Source: Deltaproteobacteria bacterium UBA4427
Lineage (GTDB): Bacteria; Myxococcota_A; UBA9160; UBA4427
Direction: 5' to 3'
Length of the DNA: 9,401 nt
Assembly (NCBI GenBank): GCA_002390675.1
Contig: DGPZ01000013.1
Coordinates: 1 to 9,401 of the forward strand
Below, in pieces: positions 6,335 to 9,401 of the stretch. A program made the translations under genes and the position numbers. Within the stretch, counting starts at the first letter, position 1; the number at the start of each line of letters is the position of its first letter. The notes beneath the pieces were generated by a model that worked only from the letters and a program-made list of their open reading frames with translations, had not been told where the DNA came from and did not search any database.

Positions 6335-7116
6335 CGACGGCTACCCCATCGATCCCGCGGCGCGCGGACTACGGCCACGGTTGCTACCGGCGCGCAATCA
6401 AGCTGGAAGGAGATCCAACATCCGTTCGCGGAGAACTCGTCGACGACTTTCATCACTTCGCCGTCGAGCTGCGAGTGGATGCAGGGCATGTCCAGGAGAT
6501 TACAGGCGAGGATATTCGGGTTCCGTGGACGACGTGTCCCGGTGCCTTGGCGCCACTTAGGTCGATGGTTGGCGCCCCTGTGACTGCATCTATCCTCGAC
6601 TTACATCGCTTTACGCCTCCGCAATCGCAGTGCACCCACCTGCACGATCTCGCCTGCTTAGCAGTCGCTCATGCGGCGCGTTTGAGTCATCCAGGGGAGG
6701 CGGCTAGGCGCTACGACGTGAGCCTTCCTGATCGGCAATCGGGGAAGACATATGCAGAGCTCTCTCGTAACGGGGAGGGCGTTCTCTCCTGGTCCCTTGC
6801 GCGCGGCATTATCGAGAGTGCCACGCCCAAAGACTTTCAGGGAGCGCCGCTCACAGGACGCCCCTTCAAGGAAATACTCATCTCGTTAGGCGAATCGGAT
6901 GCGATTGAAGCCGCGTGGGTTTTACAGAGAGCGATCTTTGTGGGTACTGGTCGACGCCACGACTTCGAACGCATGACCGTGGCGACCGAGTTCGCGTCGG
7001 TCGTCGGTGGGTCATGCTACAGCTTTGCGACGGAGCGCGTGTCGAAAGCGCGCAAAGTACCAAACACGGTCCGCGATTTTTCGGATTCTTCGACCGCGAG
7101 CTTCGACCGCGAATAG
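6331..7116 (+). CDS. DUF2889 family protein (261 aa)
   Basis: Protein of unknown function resembling PF11136 (DUF2889). Supporting blocks are an N-terminal RRADYGHGCYRRAIKLEG, RGELVDDFHHFAVELRVD (about 33-50), TTCPGALAPL (about 67-76), the CTHLHDLACLAVAHA block (101-115) with Cys and two His that look like a metal or catalytic site, and a GSCYSF block (about 227-232). The start is a TTG whose last two bases are part of the MOSC gene stop (TTGA, 6331-6334), so it is probably translated by coupling from the upstream gene. No ATG is available before residue 79, which would remove conserved sequence. No signal peptide or membrane segment is evident. The family often sits near catabolic genes, but no function is assigned. 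Confidence 0.75.
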   Translation: MTTATPSIPRRADYGHGCYRRAIKLEGDPTSVRGELVDDFHHFAVELRVDAGHVQEITGEDIRVPWTTCPGALAPLRSMVGAPVTASILDLHRFTPPQSQCTHLHDLACLAVAHAARLSHPGEAARRYDVSLPDRQSGKTYAELSRNGEGVLSWSLARGIIESATPKDFQGAPLTGRPFKEILISLGESDAIEAAWVLQRAIFVGTGRRHDFERMTVATEFASVVGGSCYSFATERVSKARKVPNTVRDFSDSSTASFDRE

Positions 7117-7154
7117 GCCTAGACCCGTGCCTTTAGGGGGCGGTGGAGCAATAT

Positions 7155-7337
7155 TCAGGAGGAGGAGGGGCAGCCCGCTTTCATGAAGAGGTGGTCGCGA
7201 TCCATCTCCGCGGGGAAAGGTCCGTCCTCCACTCCAACCCCATGTAGGTAAGGTGACTCCGGACGTTTGAACTTGCCGGTTGGCTCGCCGCGCCGAAGGT
7301 CTTCGTCATTCCACCGCCTCTCTATGAGTATGCCCAT
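7155..7337 (-). pseudogene. N-terminal remnant of a glutathionyl-hydroquinone reductase-like (GST, YqjG-type) gene
   Basis: A 60-residue frame from ATG 7337-7335 begins MGILIERRWNDEDL and contains GKFKRPESPY and AEMDRDHLFMKAGCP. This follows the start of E. coli YqjG (MGQLIDGVW, then GxFxR, AEKDRYHL, ACPWAHR) up to the catalytic Cys-Pro (C56-P57). It then reads SSS and stops (TGA 7157-7155) where relatives have WAHR. About 260 residues are missing; the DUF2889 gene's 3' end lies beyond. A good RBS (AGGGGA, 5 bases upstream) remains, so the piece may still be translated. The frame after the stop reads LLHRPLKAR, weakly like the family's WAHRTLxxR, which suggests decay plus deletion. It follows the alcohol dehydrogenase gene by 34 bases, possibly as the end of that operon. 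Confidence 0.65.
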
Positions 7338-7371
7338 GTAGTCCCCTCGCGTTGCTGTGGAGCAGGACGTA

Positions 7372-8400
7372 CTAACTCCCCAAGTCGGTGATGACCGCAC
7401 GGCCTACGTAGGCACCTTCTTCGAGTTCATCGAAGACCGCCGGTAATTCGGAAAGGGATGCGGTGCGCCCGATATGACTCTTGACTTGACCGGCTGCGGC
7501 CATGTCGACAAGTTCGCGCATGTCCTGAACGTTTCCGACCGCTGAGTAGATCAGGGTCGGGTCTTTGAAGAAGAAGGCGAAGGGGTTGATCTCGAGATTG
7601 CCCTCACTGGTGGCCGGTAGGCCGACCGCGACGAAGAGCCCGCCGCGCCTAAGGAGCTGAATTCCCTGATCGAAGCCCGCGATTCTGGCGGTGAAAGCGA
7701 TGCTCGCATCCACGCCGCCGAACTCACGATCGACGAGTTCTTGAGCGTCCTCCGGACTCACTGCATAGTCGGCACCGAGCGATTCTATAAATTTGAGTTT
7801 GTCTTCGCCGACGTCGACACCGATAACCTTGTAGCCAAATGCCTTAGCGATCTGAACGGCGTAGTGCCCGAGGCCCCCGGCGGCGCCGAGGATTGCGATC
7901 GGGCGTCCCGGTTGGATCTGATGCTTGAATAGCTTTTTGACGGCGCCGTAGGCTGTTAAGCCGCCGCAGGCGAGGGCGGCCTCCTCGTCGCCAACTGAGT
8001 CGGGAAGCTTGACGAGCGACTTGGCCCAGACGCAAAATTCCTCTGCGAAGGTTCCCATGATGCCCTGGGTTTGTGCGCAGTGTCGCGGCTCGCCACGCAT
8101 GCAGTATTCACAGGCGCCGCACCAATAACCGCCGCCAGTTCCACCGAGTCCGAGGATCACGCGGTCTCCGATTGAGGAATAACGTTCTGCGCCAGGACCA
8201 AGAGCGATGACTTCGCCGATCGCTTCGTGTCCGATCGGGCCGGTATCGGGTACGCCCGCCCAGTCGCTGCGCACTATATGGAGGTCAGAATGGCAGACGC
8301 CCGCGGAACGAATTCGAATCAGAGCCTCTTCGTGGCCGGGCTCCGGCGTCGGGAATTCTTTGATCTCGAGCTTTCCTTGTTCGAGGTATGCGGCTTTCAT
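7372..8400 (-). CDS. Zinc-dependent medium-chain alcohol dehydrogenase (342 aa)
   Basis: NAD(P)-linked oxidation of an alcohol or reduction of an aldehyde. GroES-like domain (about 1-130): catalytic zinc ligands C36 (GVCHSD) and H58-E59 (GHEA), with C145 (ALACGGLTAYGA) as third ligand, and structural zinc cysteines C94, C97, C100 and C108 (CGACEYC...HC). Rossmann domain: ILGAAGGLGHYAVQIAKAFG (about 170-189), with D196 in VIGVDVGEDK favouring NAD over NADP. Start: ATG 8400, with TTGGAG 6 bases upstream; the in-frame TTG at 8412 overlaps that RBS and is unlikely. It is transcribed after the carotenoid oxygenase gene with a 110-base gap. The substrate is not determined. A role on carotenoid-cleavage aldehydes is only suggested by position. 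Confidence 0.92.
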   Translation of the reverse strand: MKAAYLEQGKLEIKEFPTPEPGHEEALIRIRSAGVCHSDLHIVRSDWAGVPDTGPIGHEAIGEVIALGPGAERYSSIGDRVILGLGGTGGGYWCGACEYCMRGEPRHCAQTQGIMGTFAEEFCVWAKSLVKLPDSVGDEEAALACGGLTAYGAVKKLFKHQIQPGRPIAILGAAGGLGHYAVQIAKAFGYKVIGVDVGEDKLKFIESLGADYAVSPEDAQELVDREFGGVDASIAFTARIAGFDQGIQLLRRGGLFVAVGLPATSEGNLEINPFAFFFKDPTLIYSAVGNVQDMRELVDMAAAGQVKSHIGRTASLSELPAVFDELEEGAYVGRAVITDLGS

Positions 8401-8414
8401 ATTGGGCTCCAAGT

Positions 8415-8425
8415 GAATGTCATTC
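8415..8425. promoter_or_regulatory. Palindrome in the alcohol dehydrogenase leader, candidate operator
   Basis: GAATG-T-CATTC is a perfect 11-bp odd palindrome 15-25 bases before the ADH start codon, beside an A7 run on the coding strand. Its position just upstream of the ribosome binding site fits a repressor operator (for example TetR type), but no regulator gene is visible. Confidence 0.3.
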
Positions 8426-8478
8426 GTTTTTTTGCGTTCGTGGTCTAGCGGCGAAGTATCGCAACCTCACGGAGAAGG

Positions 8479-8500
8479 GGTAGGCCCATTCCGGGCCACC
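8479..8500 (-). terminator. Hairpin between the carotenoid oxygenase and alcohol dehydrogenase genes
   Basis: On the minus strand GGT-GGCCC (8500-8493) pairs with GGGCC-ACC (8487-8479, one bulged T) around the loop GGAAT. It starts 11 bases after the oxygenase TAG. No T-tract follows, so it may be a transcript-end stabiliser or partial terminator rather than a strong one. Confidence 0.35.
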
Positions 8501-8510
8501 TGGAGGAGAT

Positions 8511-9401
8511 CTACTCGTCAGCGATCCAGCTGCCGTGGAAGCCGAAGGGCACGCGCTCAGGGAGTTTGATTCTGGCGACGGGAGCAGCTGTAAAATAGCT
8601 CGCGTCGACGATTTGGAGTTCACTCTTCGCCGACTTCTCGTCGTAGACGTAGTTCATGATCCAGCCCGAATCGCTATTCACGGCCGCATCCTTCGCAGCA
8701 ACGAAGACCGGTTCGCCGGGAATCATGCCGGCCCCGTACTCATGGCGTTCGCTTCCGCCAGTCTGCAGATCGAACTTGAGATGCCCACCATCGTCGCCGG
8801 CTTTCTTGTCGCTCATCTGGAGCGTGTAGGCGTAGCGATTCTGGAGCCCGACTCGCCGGTCGTCAATTCTCGGGAAGTCCATGCTGCGATCATCGATAGT
8901 GGATTCGCGGACTGTACCGAGGGTGAGGTCAAATTCGAATCGGTGTAGAGAATTGACGCTATCGGCCATCGTCATATCGCCTGCCTCTCGCCAAATTTCG
9001 CTCATCCGGCAAACGTCGAAGTAGACTTTTTCGGACCCGTCCTCGATCGCATCCCACGCATTGACCGCATGAAAAACATAACAAGGGTCGACGTCGAACC
9101 AACGCACATCTGCGTTGGTTCCTTCACGCGGCATCAACCCAATGCGTGCTCCGTAGTCGTCACTCCAGTGAAATGGCATGGTTCCACGAAGCGCGGCCTG
9201 GAGATCGAACACCACCGGCAGATCCATGAAGATCGTGTACTTCCGGCTGATCATGAAGTCGTGGATCATAGTCGGGCCCGGCACTTGGATTTCTTCGCGC
9301 TGGAGCACCTTCCCCTCCGCACTGATTCGGTAGTAGACGAGGTAGGGGGGAAGCTGGCCATAACCGAAGGCGATCATCTCGCCGGTTTCGGGGCAGACGT
9401 G
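8511..9401 (-). CDS. Carotenoid cleavage oxygenase (RPE65/CCD family), C-terminal 296 residues; 5' end beyond window
   Basis: Non-heme Fe(II) dioxygenase family that cleaves carotenoids, apocarotenoids or related double-bonded compounds into aldehydes. The frame is open to the last base (HVCPETGEMIAFGYG), so the ATG at 9377 is internal and an estimated 170-200 residues lie outside. Iron-ligand histidines are recognisable: the first codon's His belongs to the family AHPxxxPxTGE block, then MIHDFMIS (codon at 9263-9261), YVFHAVNAWD, and PFGFHGSWIADE at the very C-terminus. IFMDLPVVFD and the preceding PGPTMIHD are also typical. Subgroup (lignostilbene, apocarotenoid or other) cannot be told from this part. 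An open frame on the opposite strand at 8535-8948 is a shadow of this gene. Confidence 0.93.
   Translation of the reverse strand, partial: HVCPETGEMIAFGYGQLPPYLVYYRISAEGKVLQREEIQVPGPTMIHDFMISRKYTIFMDLPVVFDLQAALRGTMPFHWSDDYGARIGLMPREGTNADVRWFDVDPCYVFHAVNAWDAIEDGSEKVYFDVCRMSEIWREAGDMTMADSVNSLHRFEFDLTLGTVRESTIDDRSMDFPRIDDRRVGLQNRYAYTLQMSDKKAGDDGGHLKFDLQTGGSERHEYGAGMIPGEPVFVAAKDAAVNSDSGWIMNYVYDEKSAKSELQIVDASYFTAAPVARIKLPERVPFGFHGSWIADE

Noticed and set aside
7155..7157. TGA ending the reductase-like remnant, considered as a second selenocysteine codon
   Set aside because: The family has no Cys at this point (WAHR follows Cys-Pro), and another in-frame stop (TAG) follows within 13 codons.
8535..8948. 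137-codon open frame on the plus strand
   Set aside because: Antisense to the carotenoid oxygenase, with no RBS-supported start or family resemblance.

Overview
The window reads as part of a bacterial chromosome with moderately high GC. It is probably from an uncultured, Sec-decoding proteobacterial or deltaproteobacteria-like lineage (Myxococcota, Desulfobacterota or Binatota type). That placement is an inference: it rests on the combination of a FliA/WhiG-type sigma factor behind a sigma-54 promoter, an HsaA-like flavoprotein, a DUF2889 protein, a carotenoid oxygenase and a selenoprotein. Several genes end in TGA (xylB, xylA, the MOSC gene), so the standard stop code applies.

Positions 1-3658 (+ strand) hold a compact xylose operon: the C-terminal part of xylulokinase (xylB, cut by the window edge), then xylose isomerase (xylA) joined by an ATGA overlap. 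After 25 bases comes an acyl-CoA-dehydrogenase-fold flavoprotein of the HsaA / group D monooxygenase type.

Positions 3688-4164 (- strand) hold the most notable gene, a peroxiredoxin-like (AhpC/TSA, thioredoxin-fold) protein. Its active-site motif reads R-G-H-W-[TGA]-P-F-C, so an in-frame TGA sits exactly where the family has its first active-site cysteine. A GC-rich hairpin starts just downstream, with its loop 16 bases after the TGA. I interpret this as a selenoprotein (UxxC). Conventional gene calling would report only a truncated C-terminal piece.

The divergent intergenic region 4165-4534 holds a cluster of overlapping hairpins, two upstream dyads placed where sigma-54 enhancer sites usually lie, and a near-consensus sigma-54 promoter (GG-N10-GC). 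It drives a FliA-type flagellar/alternative sigma factor (4613-5377). A hairpin follows, then a MOSC-domain protein translationally coupled through a TTGA overlap to a DUF2889 protein (5486-7116).

Positions 7155-9401 (- strand) hold, in transcription order, a carotenoid cleavage oxygenase (N-terminus beyond the window), a zinc-dependent medium-chain alcohol dehydrogenase, and a 60-residue N-terminal remnant of a glutathionyl-hydroquinone-reductase-like gene that stops right after its catalytic Cys-Pro. No tRNA, rRNA, CRISPR array or intact mobile element was seen.
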